In this document: positions 40,661-49,392 of the stretch, in pieces
How the letters are laid out: every line of letters begins with the position of its first letter
Position numbering within the stretch: position 1 is the stretch's first letter
Assembly (NCBI GenBank): GCA_023411375.1
Contig: JAEYOW010000038.1
Coordinates: 124,001-188,000 of the forward strand
Length of the DNA: 64,000 nucleotides
Source: Bacillota bacterium
Lineage (GTDB): Bacteria; Bacillota; Clostridia; Christensenellales; Aristaeellaceae
Direction of reading: 5' to 3'
Position numbers and translations under genes: made by a program
The notes under the pieces: generated by a model
Databases searched by the model: none
Told to the model about the DNA's origin: nothing
Seen by the model: only the letters and a program-made list of their open reading frames with translations

Positions 40661-42052
40661 ATGCTGGATCAATTGATCGCGCGCGACGTGCTTGACGCCG
40701 CGCTTGCCACCGGCGGGGACTTTGCCGAGATTTTCATGGAGGACAGGCGCGCCAATACCCTTGTGCTGCAAAGCGACAGGCTGGAAACGGTGAACTCCGG
40801 GCGTACGCACGGCGCGGGTATCCGCGTGTACGTGGGCCTTAACGCCGTGTATACCTTTACAAACGATACCGACAGGGAAGGGCTGCTGCGTTGTGCAAAG
40901 CAGGCTGCGTCTGCCGTAAAGGCACAAAAAAACAGCCCGCGTTCGGCCGCGCCTTTTACAGTAGCAACCGGCACGGATATCCATCCCGTGCAGATGGCGC
41001 CATCCCAAACGGATATTCGCCGCAAGGCGGATGTGCTTAGGGCCGCGAACACGGCCGCCCGCTCTGTGGGCGGCGAAATCGCTCAAGTTGTTTGCGGCTA
41101 CCGCGACAGCGAGCAGGATGTGCTGATCTGCAACAGCGACGGTCTGTTTGTAACAGATCGCCGTACCTATACGCGCATGATGTGCCAGGCCGTCGCGGGC
41201 AACGGCGCGGAAAACCAGCTGGGCTATGAGTCGCCCGGCGCGCTGATGGGCTTTGAATTGTTCAGGGAACGCGTCGACCCAGAGCGTGTTGGCCGGATAG
41301 CCGCCGAGGCTGCGGTCAAAATGCTCAAAGCGCCCGTGTGCCCGTCCGGCGTAATGCCCGTGGCGATCGACAACGGCTTTGGCGGCGTTATCTTCCACGA
41401 GGCGTGCGGCCACAGCTTGGAAGCCACGAGCGTCGCCTTCGGTATGAGCGAGTTTGCCGGGAAGCTGGGCCGGCAGATCGCCGCTAAGTGCGTAACCGCG
41501 ATTGACGACGGCACGATGCCCAATGAATGGGGCAGCGAGAACGTGGACGATGAAGGAACGCCTACCACAAAGCTTGTGCTGATTGAAAACGGAATTCTTA
41601 AAAATTACATGATTGACCGCCTCAACGGCAAGCGTATGGGCATGGCCCCGACGGGCAGCGCGCGCCGCCAGGATTACAGCTTCGCTCCCACCTCGCGCAT
41701 GCGCAACACCTATATCGCCGCCGGAGAGGACGATGATGCGGAAATCATCTCCACCATGGGCGACGGCCTGTATGCGGCTAAGCTTGGCGGCGGCTCGGTC
41801 AACCCGGCTACGGGTGAATTTAACTTCGCCGTCAACGAGGGCTATCTGGTTAAGGATGGCAAGATCACTACGCCTGTGCGCGGCGCGAGCCTGATCGGCA
41901 AGGGCGCCGAGGTGCTCATGCGCATCGACCGTGTGGGCCGCGATATGCAGATGGCCCAGGGCATGTGCGGCAGCCTGAGCGGCAGCGTACCCACAAATGT
42001 CGGTCAACCGATGATTCGCGTTACATCTATGACCGTTGGCGGCCGCGCGTAA
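40661..42052 (+). CDS. tldD: TldD-type metalloprotease subunit
   Basis: 463 residues. The zinc motif HEACGH (within GVIFHEACGHSLE) and the later cysteine-free C-terminal barrel match TldD. RANTLVLQSDRLETVNSGRTHGAGIRVY, given here in part as the N-terminal D-x-R motif, is also typical. With TldE it forms a heterodimer that threads unfolded peptides into a chamber for cleavage, for example in maturing modified peptides and toxins such as microcin B17. The partner gene follows after 16 bases. ATG 40661 is preferred over 40655 because GGAGG is seven bases ahead. No target peptide gene is visible nearby. Confidence 0.92.
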   Translation: MLDQLIARDVLDAALATGGDFAEIFMEDRRANTLVLQSDRLETVNSGRTHGAGIRVYVGLNAVYTFTNDTDREGLLRCAKQAASAVKAQKNSPRSAAPFTVATGTDIHPVQMAPSQTDIRRKADVLRAANTAARSVGGEIAQVVCGYRDSEQDVLICNSDGLFVTDRRTYTRMMCQAVAGNGAENQLGYESPGALMGFELFRERVDPERVGRIAAEAAVKMLKAPVCPSGVMPVAIDNGFGGVIFHEACGHSLEATSVAFGMSEFAGKLGRQIAAKCVTAIDDGTMPNEWGSENVDDEGTPTTKLVLIENGILKNYMIDRLNGKRMGMAPTGSARRQDYSFAPTSRMRNTYIAAGEDDDAEIISTMGDGLYAAKLGGGSVNPATGEFNFAVNEGYLVKDGKITTPVRGASLIGKGAEVLMRIDRVGRDMQMAQGMCGSLSGSVPTNVGQPMIRVTSMTVGGRA

Positions 42053-42068
42053 GGAGGGGGAAAGAAAC

Positions 42069-43406
42069 ATGCAGGAATTTTTAAACAGGCTGATGGATGC
42101 CGCAAAGGCGGCCGGTATCGAGGCCGCCGAGGCCTATGTCGTGGAGCGTGAAAGCTTCAGCGCTATGAGCAACGAATGCGAGATTACCGAATATAAGAGC
42201 AACCTGACGCGCGGGCTGGGCTTTCGCGGGTTGAAAAACGGACGTATGGGCTACGCCTCCACCGAGGCCTTTGATGACGAGGCCGTGGGCCAGCTGGTAA
42301 AGGGCGTTGTTGAAAGCGCGGAGCTGTGCGAGGATACCGATACGGAATTCCTGTACGACGGTAAAGAGGCCGTCCCGAAGCTCAACCTGTATAATCCGTC
42401 GTTGGACGCGGTAACGCCCGAGGAAAAGCTTGCGCTTGTGGTGGAAACGGAAAAGCGGGCCAAGGCATATGACCCGCGCGTTGACAAGGCAACCTACAAC
42501 ATGATCAGCACCGGCAAGCACACCATCCGAATCGTTAACACCTACGGCATGGACCGGTCGTTTACCGAAAATATGTGCAGCCTATTTACGGAGCCAATCG
42601 CCAGGGATGGTGGTAGCGTGTCCTCCGGTTCCTTCGGCTTGACCACCCGACGCTTTGACGCGCTGGACGCCGGAAAAATTGCGGGCGAGGCCGCGCAGCG
42701 GGCTGTCAATGGGCTAAACGCGTCGTCCGTCAAATCCGGAAAATACCGGGTTGTGTTTTTTAACGAGGTGATGACGAGCCTGATGGACGTGTTCGCGACC
42801 ATTTTTTCGGCGGAAACGGCGCAGAAGGGCTTGTCTCTGCTTTCCGGCAAGCTGGGCGAGACGATTGCGTCGCCTGTTGTGAGCATCGTGGACGACCCGC
42901 TGCTGACGGACGGCCTGGAAGCCCGGCCGTTTGACGCGGAGGGCGTACCCTCCTCAGCGCATACGGTTGTGGAGAACGGCGTGTTTAAAACCTTCCTCCA
43001 TAACCTGAAAACCGCCCATAAGGACGGCGTAACAACCACGGGCAACGCGAGCAAGGCCGGTTATGCCTCCTCTGTGCATGTCGCGCCCTCCAACCTCTAT
43101 TATAAACCCGGGCAAAAAAGTTTTGACGAGCTGTTGGCTTCCGTTGGCGAGGGAATCGTCATCACAGAGGTGACGGGCTTGCATGCGGGCGCAAACCCCG
43201 TTAGCGGCGATTTTTCGTTGCTGTCCAAGGGGTATACCTTTGCAAAGGGCAAGCGCGGCATGCCTGTGGAGCAGATCACTGTAGCGGGCAATTACTACGA
43301 GCTGCTTCAAAATATCCGCGAGCTGGCAAGCGACCTCCGCTTCCCAGACGGCGGTATGGGCAGCCCGAGCGCGGATGTGGGGGAACTCTCCATCAGCGGA
43401 AGCTGA
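42069..43406 (+). CDS. tldE: TldE/PmbA-type subunit
   Basis: 445 residues, related to TldD but without HExxxH, as expected for the non-catalytic TldE/PmbA partner. N-terminal AYVVERESFSAMSNECEITE and GLGFRGLKNGRMGYAST, and C-terminal NPVSGDFSLLSKGYTFAKGK, are family signatures. The TldD/E dimer needs both. AAGGAGGGGG precedes the start. Terminates at the hairpin 43421-43460, so pgmB-tldD-tldE form one operon. Confidence 0.9.
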   Translation: MQEFLNRLMDAAKAAGIEAAEAYVVERESFSAMSNECEITEYKSNLTRGLGFRGLKNGRMGYASTEAFDDEAVGQLVKGVVESAELCEDTDTEFLYDGKEAVPKLNLYNPSLDAVTPEEKLALVVETEKRAKAYDPRVDKATYNMISTGKHTIRIVNTYGMDRSFTENMCSLFTEPIARDGGSVSSGSFGLTTRRFDALDAGKIAGEAAQRAVNGLNASSVKSGKYRVVFFNEVMTSLMDVFATIFSAETAQKGLSLLSGKLGETIASPVVSIVDDPLLTDGLEARPFDAEGVPSSAHTVVENGVFKTFLHNLKTAHKDGVTTTGNASKAGYASSVHVAPSNLYYKPGQKSFDELLASVGEGIVITEVTGLHAGANPVSGDFSLLSKGYTFAKGKRGMPVEQITVAGNYYELLQNIRELASDLRFPDGGMGSPSADVGELSISGS

Positions 43407-43420
43407 TGAAACGCTGAATA

Positions 43421-43460
43421 AAAAGCCCGAAGCGCATGATAAAACGCGTTTCGGGCTTTT
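43421..43460. terminator. bidirectional terminator between tldE and SH3 protein
   Basis: Perfect stem AAAAGCCCGAA (43421-43431) / TTCGGGCTTTT (43450-43460): A tract on one side, T tract on the other, so it can end transcription of both convergent genes. Confidence 0.88.
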
Positions 43461-43511
43461 AAAATTATTGAGGAGAGAGACGGTTTCGCGTCGCGCCGGC
43501 AGGCATGGACG

Positions 43512-44939
43512 CTACCGCGCCTCCGAAAAGTCTGTCATCCCGGCAGGAATGAAGCCTGTGATTCCGTCAATCAGCACATGAAGCCATTTTCCCTCGTCCA
43601 CTGTGGCGAGCACCTCAAGCTGCGCACCCTGTACAAGCTGCTTTGTGCGCGTGTTTTTTGTCGAGGGCCGCTCGTACAAAACAGGCCTTTCGGCGGTGGC
43701 GGATACGGACGGCATGCCGTAGTAGGTGGGGTTGCGCTGCCCCTCAAACGTCAGGTACTTGCTCAGCATATAGCCGACGCGCCCATAGGCGTTCACCTTC
43801 GTCCATTGCCCGTCCGAGGATTTTTCAAGAACAGAAACGTATGCGCCGTTGTAATACTTGCCAAGGCTCTTTGCGCTCAGCGAGGGCTTTTCGCGCAGAT
43901 GCAGACGGTCTTTTTTATCCGGGTTGCTTACAAAGGCAAGGCTTGCCGCCTCAGCCTTTTCATTGCCGCCGTCCTGCGCGCCCGCGCTATCCTGAAAGCC
44001 GGTCATAGCGGTGGGAATATAGCCGACCGTGCTGCCGACGCATACGTGCAGCCACTTTCCATTGGCGAGCACGCCGTATACGCTCATCTCCGTGCCCTTT
44101 GACAGGCTCTTGCTCCTGACGTTGGAGGTGGAGGGCTTTTCGTACAAAACGGGCTTTGCCGCCGTAGCCGTGACTGTGGGAACAGCGTAAAGCGTATTGT
44201 TTGGCAGGCCCTCAAAGGTTAAATACCCGCTTAGCATATAGCCCACGCGGCTTTCAACGCTTACATTTGTCCATATACCGTCCGCCGTTTGCCCCAGCAC
44301 CATTACAGTAACTCCGTTGTAATACTTCCCCAGACTGGCGGCGTTTTTCGAAGGTTCCTCGCGCAGGTTCAGACGATCCCTGGGGTTGGGATTGCTGACG
44401 GTCGCGCTCCTGCCCACCGGTGAAGCCGGACCGCTTCCCAGCACCTGCGCTGCGGCCGCGTTGGGCAGAAAGCAACTATAAGCGCCTTCGCCCGGAAGCT
44501 GCACGAGGATATGCTGCCAACTGTCTGAAAAGCCCATGAGCGAAATGGACAACGCCGCGCCGAAGCTCTCCTTCTTCGAGCGCGAACTGGGCCCGTGGTA
44601 GGCGGAAAAATCCGTTTTGGAAACATAATGGGGCATTGCGCTGGAAACGGCCGTATCACTGATGAATTTACGTTGCACATAGCCGGTCAGGCTGCCGGGT
44701 TCGTTGCCGACGGTCACCTTGAGCCAATCCGCGTTGACGGCTTCCAGCACCTGAATGGGCGCTCCGTTATAATACTTGCCCAGCGACCGGCCCTGTGTTG
44801 AAGGGCTCTCCCGAAGGTGAAGCCGGTCCTTGGGATCGGGGTTTGCGATATAGGAGTCCCCTCCGTCGGCGGTCGCGTTCAGGGGAAGTGCGGCGGCCAG
44901 CACGCACAGCAGCAGCAGGGCGGCAAAAAGCTTCTTCAT
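43512..44939 (-). CDS. secreted protein with three SH3-pair repeats
   Basis: 475 residues with a signal peptide (MKKLFAALLLLCVLAAALPL). The mature protein has three ~150-residue units (about 31-180, 181-335, 336-475). Each opens with NPDPKDRLHLRE (or close variant), then PS...SLGKYYNG, an SH3b domain, and continues with a second SH3-like stretch (KPVLYEKPSTSNVRSKSLSK; RPVLYERPSTKNTRTKQLVQ). Bacterial SH3b domains bind cell-wall peptides. No enzyme domain is attached, so it is a binding or scaffold protein of the wall, or part of spore or sensory systems. It faces recQ divergently. Confidence 0.83.
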   Translation of the reverse strand: MKKLFAALLLLCVLAAALPLNATADGGDSYIANPDPKDRLHLRESPSTQGRSLGKYYNGAPIQVLEAVNADWLKVTVGNEPGSLTGYVQRKFISDTAVSSAMPHYVSKTDFSAYHGPSSRSKKESFGAALSISLMGFSDSWQHILVQLPGEGAYSCFLPNAAAAQVLGSGPASPVGRSATVSNPNPRDRLNLREEPSKNAASLGKYYNGVTVMVLGQTADGIWTNVSVESRVGYMLSGYLTFEGLPNNTLYAVPTVTATAAKPVLYEKPSTSNVRSKSLSKGTEMSVYGVLANGKWLHVCVGSTVGYIPTAMTGFQDSAGAQDGGNEKAEAASLAFVSNPDKKDRLHLREKPSLSAKSLGKYYNGAYVSVLEKSSDGQWTKVNAYGRVGYMLSKYLTFEGQRNPTYYGMPSVSATAERPVLYERPSTKNTRTKQLVQGAQLEVLATVDEGKWLHVLIDGITGFIPAGMTDFSEAR

Positions 44940-44966
44940 CGCGTATTCCTCTTTCTTTTGTTTCGT

Positions 44967-44974
44967 GGTACAAT
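44967..44974 (+). promoter_or_regulatory. candidate extended -10 box for recQ
   Basis: GGTACAAT with an upstream TG (TGGTACAAT, 44966-44974), 96 bases before recQ; no -35 box visible. On the opposite strand TTGTTA and TATTGT spaced by 16 could serve the SH3 protein gene, so the two divergent promoters would overlap. Confidence 0.4.
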
Positions 44975-45069
44975 AAAAAGGGTTATTTCACTAACAAAAC
45001 GCAGCATGCGGAAGATTTCTTCCCATTTTTACCGGAAAATTCATTTGATGAGTGAAAGGGGCGCGGGTC

Positions 45070-46863
45070 TTGGACAAGCGCGAGGTCCTTAAAAATATTT
45101 TCGGGCACGACGGCTTTCGCGACGGACAGGACGGCGTGATCGACGAGCTGCTACAAGGGCGGGATGTGCTGGGCGTTATGCCGACTGGCGCGGGCAAATC
45201 GATCTGCTACCAGCTGCCGGCGCTGATGCTGGAGGGCGTCACGCTGGTGGTGTCTCCACTAATTTCCCTGATGAAGGATCAGGTGATGGCGTTGAAGGCC
45301 TCGGGTGTGGCGGCGGCTTATATTAACTCCAGCCTGACGCCATGGCAGCAGGGCGAGGCCATCCGCCGTGCCGCGAACGGCGCTTACAAAATCATATACG
45401 TCGCGCCGGAACGGCTGGATGTGCCGCAGTTTGTGGATTTTGCACGCGGTGCGAGCATATCGTTGCTGGCGGTTGACGAGGCGCATTGCGTATCCCAGTG
45501 GGGCCAGGATTTTCGTCCCAGCTACCTGCGCATCGCCGAATTTGCGGACAAGTTGCCCCAACGTCCGCCCATGGGCGCGTTTACCGCCACCGCCACACGG
45601 CAGGTGAAGGACGATATCGTCAAGATGCTCAGGCTTAACGACCCCTATTGCGTTACCACGGGTTATAACCGCCCTAACCTTCGCTTTTCCTGCCTGAAAC
45701 CGACTAACAAGTTCGCGATGCTCTGCTCGTTTCTAGACGGGATGGAGGGTGAATGCGGCATTGTATACTGCGCCACCCGCAAAACTGTGGAAGAGGTTAC
45801 CGATAAGCTGAATATGGCCGGTTACGGGGCGACGCGTTATCATGCCGGACTGACGGACGAGGAACGGCGGCGCAACCAGGACGATTTCCAATTTGACCGC
45901 GCGCGCGTTATGGTGGCGACAAACGCCTTCGGTATGGGTATTGATAAATCTAACGTGCGTTTTGTGGTGCATTACAACATGCCCAAGAATATCGAAAGCT
46001 ACTATCAGGAGGCGGGGCGCGCCGGGCGGGACGGCGGACCCGCCGAATGCCTGCTTCTATACAGCGGACAGGATGTGGTTACCGCCAAATGGATGCTGGA
46101 GCACAGCGATGAAAACCCCGAGCTTAACGCGGAGCAGCGCGAGGCGGTTTTAGAGCGGGATATGGAGCGGCTCAAACAAATGACGTTTTACGCTACGTGT
46201 AAAAGCTGCCTTCGCCGTTTCATTCTCCGTTATTTCGGAGAATACGACGCGCCTGAAAACTGCGGACGCTGTTCGGTATGCGACGGTGAAGCGTTCGAGG
46301 TGGACAACGGCCGGGCAAGACGCGCAAGCGCGGTCATGGCGAGGGAGATTACCCGTGAGGAACGCAGGATGGCAAAGGATGAGCGCCGCGCGGGCCGTCA
46401 GAGCGCGGAAGCAGATTTTTCGGCCTGGGAAATGGCGCTGTACGAGAATCTGAAGGCGCTCCGCGGGCTGCTGGCCGCCCGCAGGCACGCGCCCGCCTAT
46501 ACCATTTTCTCCGACGCTTCGCTTCACGACATGGTCAAAAAACGTCCTGCGGATATGGACGCGTTTCTGGACATTTCCGGCGTTGGACAGGCAAAGCAGG
46601 AAAAATATGGCGAGGTGTTTTTGGCCGTCATACGCGATGGAAGGGAGCCGAACGAGGCTATGGAGGCGTTTGCCGAGGAAGCGCGCCCAAAGCCTGTCAG
46701 GGAAGGGCTTGAGGCCGCCGGACAGGCATGGACGGAAGATGAGGAAGCGCGGCTAAAGGATGAGTTTGAGCGCGAGGTGCCCATGGAGGAAATCCTGAAA
46801 CGGCATCACCGCAACTATGGGGGCATCAAGGCGCGGCTGAAAAAGCTCGGCCTGATCGAATAG
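45070..46863 (+). CDS. recQ: RecQ-family ATP-dependent DNA helicase
   Basis: 597 residues: Walker A MPTGAGKSICYQLP, DEAH box (AVDEAHCVSQWGQDFRPSY, the RecQ aromatic loop included), motif VI QEAGRAGRDG, and zinc ligands in CKSCLRRFILRYFGE and CGRCSVCD. A HRDC domain (about 465-540, FSDASLHDMVKKRPADMDAF) follows. The last 50 residues form an extra helix-turn-helix-like tail (WTEDEEARLKDEFE, GGIKARLKKLGLIE). RecQ unwinds 3'-to-5' in recombinational repair. Start is probably TTG 45070 (GGGG eight bases ahead) or GTG 45052. Confidence 0.93.
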   Translation: MDKREVLKNIFGHDGFRDGQDGVIDELLQGRDVLGVMPTGAGKSICYQLPALMLEGVTLVVSPLISLMKDQVMALKASGVAAAYINSSLTPWQQGEAIRRAANGAYKIIYVAPERLDVPQFVDFARGASISLLAVDEAHCVSQWGQDFRPSYLRIAEFADKLPQRPPMGAFTATATRQVKDDIVKMLRLNDPYCVTTGYNRPNLRFSCLKPTNKFAMLCSFLDGMEGECGIVYCATRKTVEEVTDKLNMAGYGATRYHAGLTDEERRRNQDDFQFDRARVMVATNAFGMGIDKSNVRFVVHYNMPKNIESYYQEAGRAGRDGGPAECLLLYSGQDVVTAKWMLEHSDENPELNAEQREAVLERDMERLKQMTFYATCKSCLRRFILRYFGEYDAPENCGRCSVCDGEAFEVDNGRARRASAVMAREITREERRMAKDERRAGRQSAEADFSAWEMALYENLKALRGLLAARRHAPAYTIFSDASLHDMVKKRPADMDAFLDISGVGQAKQEKYGEVFLAVIRDGREPNEAMEAFAEEARPKPVREGLEAAGQAWTEDEEARLKDEFEREVPMEEILKRHHRNYGGIKARLKKLGLIE

Positions 46864-46901
46864 ATATGCGATTGCTTGAAAAGGGCGTAGCATGCGCCGC
46901 A

Positions 46902-46941
46902 AAAAGGCGCGGATCCGCCATAACGGCAGTCCGCGCCTTTT
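46902..46941. terminator. bidirectional terminator between recQ and serS
   Basis: Twelve-base perfect stem AAAAGGCGCGGA (46902-46913) / TCCGCGCCTTTT (46930-46941), with A and T ends suitable for both strands. Confidence 0.85.
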
Positions 46942-46961
46942 CCATAGTTTGGTTTGCTTTT

Positions 46962-48233
46962 TTACCTGATAATATCCGTGCCCATGTAAGGAACAAGCGC
47001 CTCGGGAACCGTGACGGTGCCGTCCTCATTCTGGTAATTTTCCAAAATGGCGGCCACTGTGCGGCCCACGGCCACGCCGCTGCCGTTCAAAGTATGCGCG
47101 AACTGCGGCTTGTCCTTGGGGTTATCGCGGTAGCGGATGCCCGCGCGGCGCGCCTGAAAATCCTCGCAGTTGGAGCAGCTCGAGATTTCGACATAGCGTC
47201 CGTAGCTGGGCATCCATACCTCGATATCGTAGGTTTTGGACGCACTGAAGCCCATATCGCCAGTGCACAGGGTAATCACGCGGTGGGGCAGGCCCAGCAG
47301 CTGGAGCACCTTTTCAGCCTCGGCGGTCATGCTCTCCAACTCCTCATAGCTCTGCTCAGGCTTAGCGATCTTTACCATTTCCACCTTGTTAAACTGGTGC
47401 TGGCGAATCAGGCCGCGCGTATCGCGTCCGGCGCTGCCCGCCTCGGCGCGGAAGCAGGTGGAATAGGCGCAGTGGCGGATGGGAAGCTTCGCGCCGTCCA
47501 GAATCATCTCGCGGTACATGTTGGTCACAGGCACCTCCGCGGTGGGAATCAGGAAGGTGTCCTTATCCACCTTGTAGGCGTCCTCCTCAAACTTGGGCAG
47601 CTGGCCCGTACCCGTCATGGTCGCGCGGGTTACCATATAGGGAGGGTAGACCTCGTCGTAGCCGTTTTCCACGTGCGTGTTGAGGAAGAAGTTGATCACC
47701 GCGCGCTCCAGCCTGGCGCCAAGGCCGCGGTAAAACGTAAATCGCGCGCCTGAAACCTTCGCTGCGGTGTCGAAATCCAGGATGCCAAGATCCGTACCGA
47801 TATCCCAGTGCGGCTTGGGCTCCCAGCCAAAATCGCGCGGAGTGCCCCAGCGGCGCTGTTCCACATTATCGCGTTCATCCAGGCCAACCGGCACGCTTGC
47901 GTGCGGAAAGTTGGGGACGCTCATCAGGAAGCTTTCCATCGCGGCGTCCAGCTCCGCAATGTCGGCGTCGATGGCGGAAATCTCATCGCCCAGCCTCCGC
48001 ATTTCCTCCATGATAGCGGCGGTTTCGCTCTCCGGCGCGCCGCTCTTTTTCGCCTCTCCAATCCTTTTGCTGGTAGCGTTGCGAAGGGCCTTTTTTTCCT
48101 CAACCTCCGCCATCAGCTTTCGGCGCTGTTCGTCCTGCGCCAGAAACGCTTCCAGGGAAATATCCTTATTGCGCGCTTTGAGCGCGTCCATAAGTTCCTG
48201 CGGGTTCTGGCGAATGCGTCTGATGTCCAACAT
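46962..48233 (-). CDS. serS: seryl-tRNA synthetase
   Basis: 423 residues, standard length. The N-terminal coiled-coil arm (LDIRRIRQNPQELMDALKAR, DISLEAFLAQDEQRRKLMAE) binds the long variable arm of tRNA-Ser. Class II motifs: motif 2 HCAYSTCFRAEAGSAGRDTRG (shown in part by FRAEAGSAGRDT) and motif 3 LNGSGVAVGRTVAAILENYQ. It charges serine onto tRNA-Ser. The ATG at 48233 follows AGGAGG and a T-box leader, so the gene is induced when uncharged tRNA-Ser accumulates. Confidence 0.96.
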   Translation of the reverse strand: MLDIRRIRQNPQELMDALKARNKDISLEAFLAQDEQRRKLMAEVEEKKALRNATSKRIGEAKKSGAPESETAAIMEEMRRLGDEISAIDADIAELDAAMESFLMSVPNFPHASVPVGLDERDNVEQRRWGTPRDFGWEPKPHWDIGTDLGILDFDTAAKVSGARFTFYRGLGARLERAVINFFLNTHVENGYDEVYPPYMVTRATMTGTGQLPKFEEDAYKVDKDTFLIPTAEVPVTNMYREMILDGAKLPIRHCAYSTCFRAEAGSAGRDTRGLIRQHQFNKVEMVKIAKPEQSYEELESMTAEAEKVLQLLGLPHRVITLCTGDMGFSASKTYDIEVWMPSYGRYVEISSCSNCEDFQARRAGIRYRDNPKDKPQFAHTLNGSGVAVGRTVAAILENYQNEDGTVTVPEALVPYMGTDIIR

Positions 48234-48272
48234 GGTTTGGGTTCCTCCTTTGATTGTTCCTCCGAAAGTATA

Positions 48273-48505
48273 GAAAACGCCCCTGCCAACTGCTCGCGCA
48301 GTCGCAGGGACGGAGGAAGCGTTGCTCCGCGGTGCCACCCGGCTTAAGGCTTGCGCCTTCACTTATCCGCGCTGTAACGGGCGCGCCCGGACGGCTCTTC
48401 GCCGCTTGGCTCTCGTGATGGAACAGAATGCCCGCGCCGCAGCCTCGCACCTTCCGACTGCTCTCTTCAGGCGGCATGACAATCCTTTTCACGGTCCTTG
48501 CCATG
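48273..48505 (-). ncRNA. T-box leader of serS
   Basis: Minus-strand leader of about 270 bases. The conserved T-box GGGTGGCACCGCGG lies at 48327-48340, preceded by AAGCC, and the Stem I apical element GGTGCGAG appears in the 5' half after GAGAGCAG. The terminator is the stem GCAGGGACG/CGCCCCTGC (48304-48312 with 48278-48286, one mismatch) followed by TTTT (48274-48277). Uncharged tRNA-Ser pairing with the T-box should favour the antiterminator. I could not place the specifier codon with confidence; UCC is one candidate. Confidence 0.92.
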
Positions 48506-48511
48506 GCGAGT

Positions 48512-48540
48512 ATTATACGCGCTTTTTGACCGGTTGACAA
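48512..48540 (-). promoter_or_regulatory. promoter of the serS T-box transcript
   Basis: Minus strand TTGTCA (48535-48540), 17-base spacer, TATAAT (48512-48517). Transcription should start near 48505, giving the full T-box leader. Confidence 0.85.
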
Positions 48541-48558
48541 GCGTTTTGCGAAAAATCG

Positions 48559-48828
48559 TCAGGACAGAGAATGCTTTAGCCGGTCGTGCTCCTCGGCCCG
48601 CTTGGCGTTATTAAAACGGTCGAGCGTACCTACCAGATAGCCGGTGATACGGCGAATGCGGTGAAAGGGCCGCGCCCCTAGATCGTAATTCAGCTCCACT
48701 TCATCGCCGCAAACGTTAATGTCGATACGCCTAGGCTCCACGCCGTATTTTTTGGTAGCGCGCTCAATGTAAGCGTTGATTTCGTTCTGTTCAAGCATGC
48801 CGTTGGTTACCGTAACCGTACAAGCCAT
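48559..48828 (-). CDS. small protein resembling the C-terminal tail of anaerobic ribonucleotide reductase NrdD
   Basis: 89 residues. The C-terminal half, RIRRITGYLVGTLDRFNNAK followed by RAEEHDR, is the phrase found near the end of class III reductase NrdD. However, this protein has no zinc-cysteine cluster before it and no glycyl-radical loop after it, and its N-terminal half (TVTVTNGMLEQNEINAYIER, plus a DINVCGDEVELNYDLGARP strand region) is unlike NrdD. It cannot be a reductase. Short proteins of this kind are widespread in Clostridia and are often misnamed reductases. Function unknown. Start ATG 48828 with GGAAG upstream. Confidence 0.7.
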   Translation of the reverse strand: MACTVTVTNGMLEQNEINAYIERATKKYGVEPRRIDINVCGDEVELNYDLGARPFHRIRRITGYLVGTLDRFNNAKRAEEHDRLKHSLS

Positions 48829-48968
48829 AGTGGACACTTCCTTTCAAAAACGCTGTATGATACCATATCTTGTATCGGCAATAGTATACCACACTTTGTG
48901 ATGAGTGAAACAGAAACCGCAGGTTCATCTTTTCGTTCCAGCGCAGAATTTTTGAACGCAGCCGGCGG

Positions 48969-49340
48969 CTAATCAGGGAACGCAGCCAGCGCTTGAACGG
49001 CTTCTTCCTTTGTAGCCATAAAAAAGATATCCCTGCCGCGATTGCATTCATAAATAAAGTCCTTCAACGGCTTGCTGGTATATTGAGAGAAATCGCCGTA
49101 AATCGCAATCTTTACTTGGTAATTAATGAATTTTTGAAGAATTTCTCCGGCAAGTCCGGTACTTAAAATAAAAAAGTCAGATGTAAACATCCGTTTATCG
49201 ACGGCCACCCTTCGGGTGTTTGCCTCATAGCCGACGGTCATGATAAAGTCCAATGCCGACCGCGCGTCAACAATCCTTCCTTCATAGCCGGATATAACGG
49301 CAATCACCCTGTTTTGCGCGGTAACCTTTTCCATGTTCAT
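48969..49340 (-). CDS. DUF4180-like protein
   Basis: 123 residues, soluble alpha/beta. The order of features (SGYEGRIVDARSALDFIMTV, FFILSTGLAGEILQKFINYQ, KIAIYGDFSQYTSKPLKDFI, FMATKEEAVQAL) matches the DUF4180 family, which resembles a sulfate-transporter/anti-sigma-antagonist-like fold. No role is known. The start codon has GGAGG nearby (GAGGACGCC upstream). It sits 52 bases after the frameshifted HTH gene. Confidence 0.78.
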   Translation of the reverse strand: MNMEKVTAQNRVIAVISGYEGRIVDARSALDFIMTVGYEANTRRVAVDKRMFTSDFFILSTGLAGEILQKFINYQVKIAIYGDFSQYTSKPLKDFIYECNRGRDIFFMATKEEAVQALAAFPD

Positions 49341-49392
49341 TCTGGCGTCCTCCTAATTGAGTGTGAATGCGCCTGCGCCAGGCGCTTCCCGG

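Noticed and set aside
40595..42070. 491-codon open frame opposite tldD
   Set aside because: Same reason: tldD has HExxxH and family signatures; the antisense frame has no recognisable domain or ribosome site.
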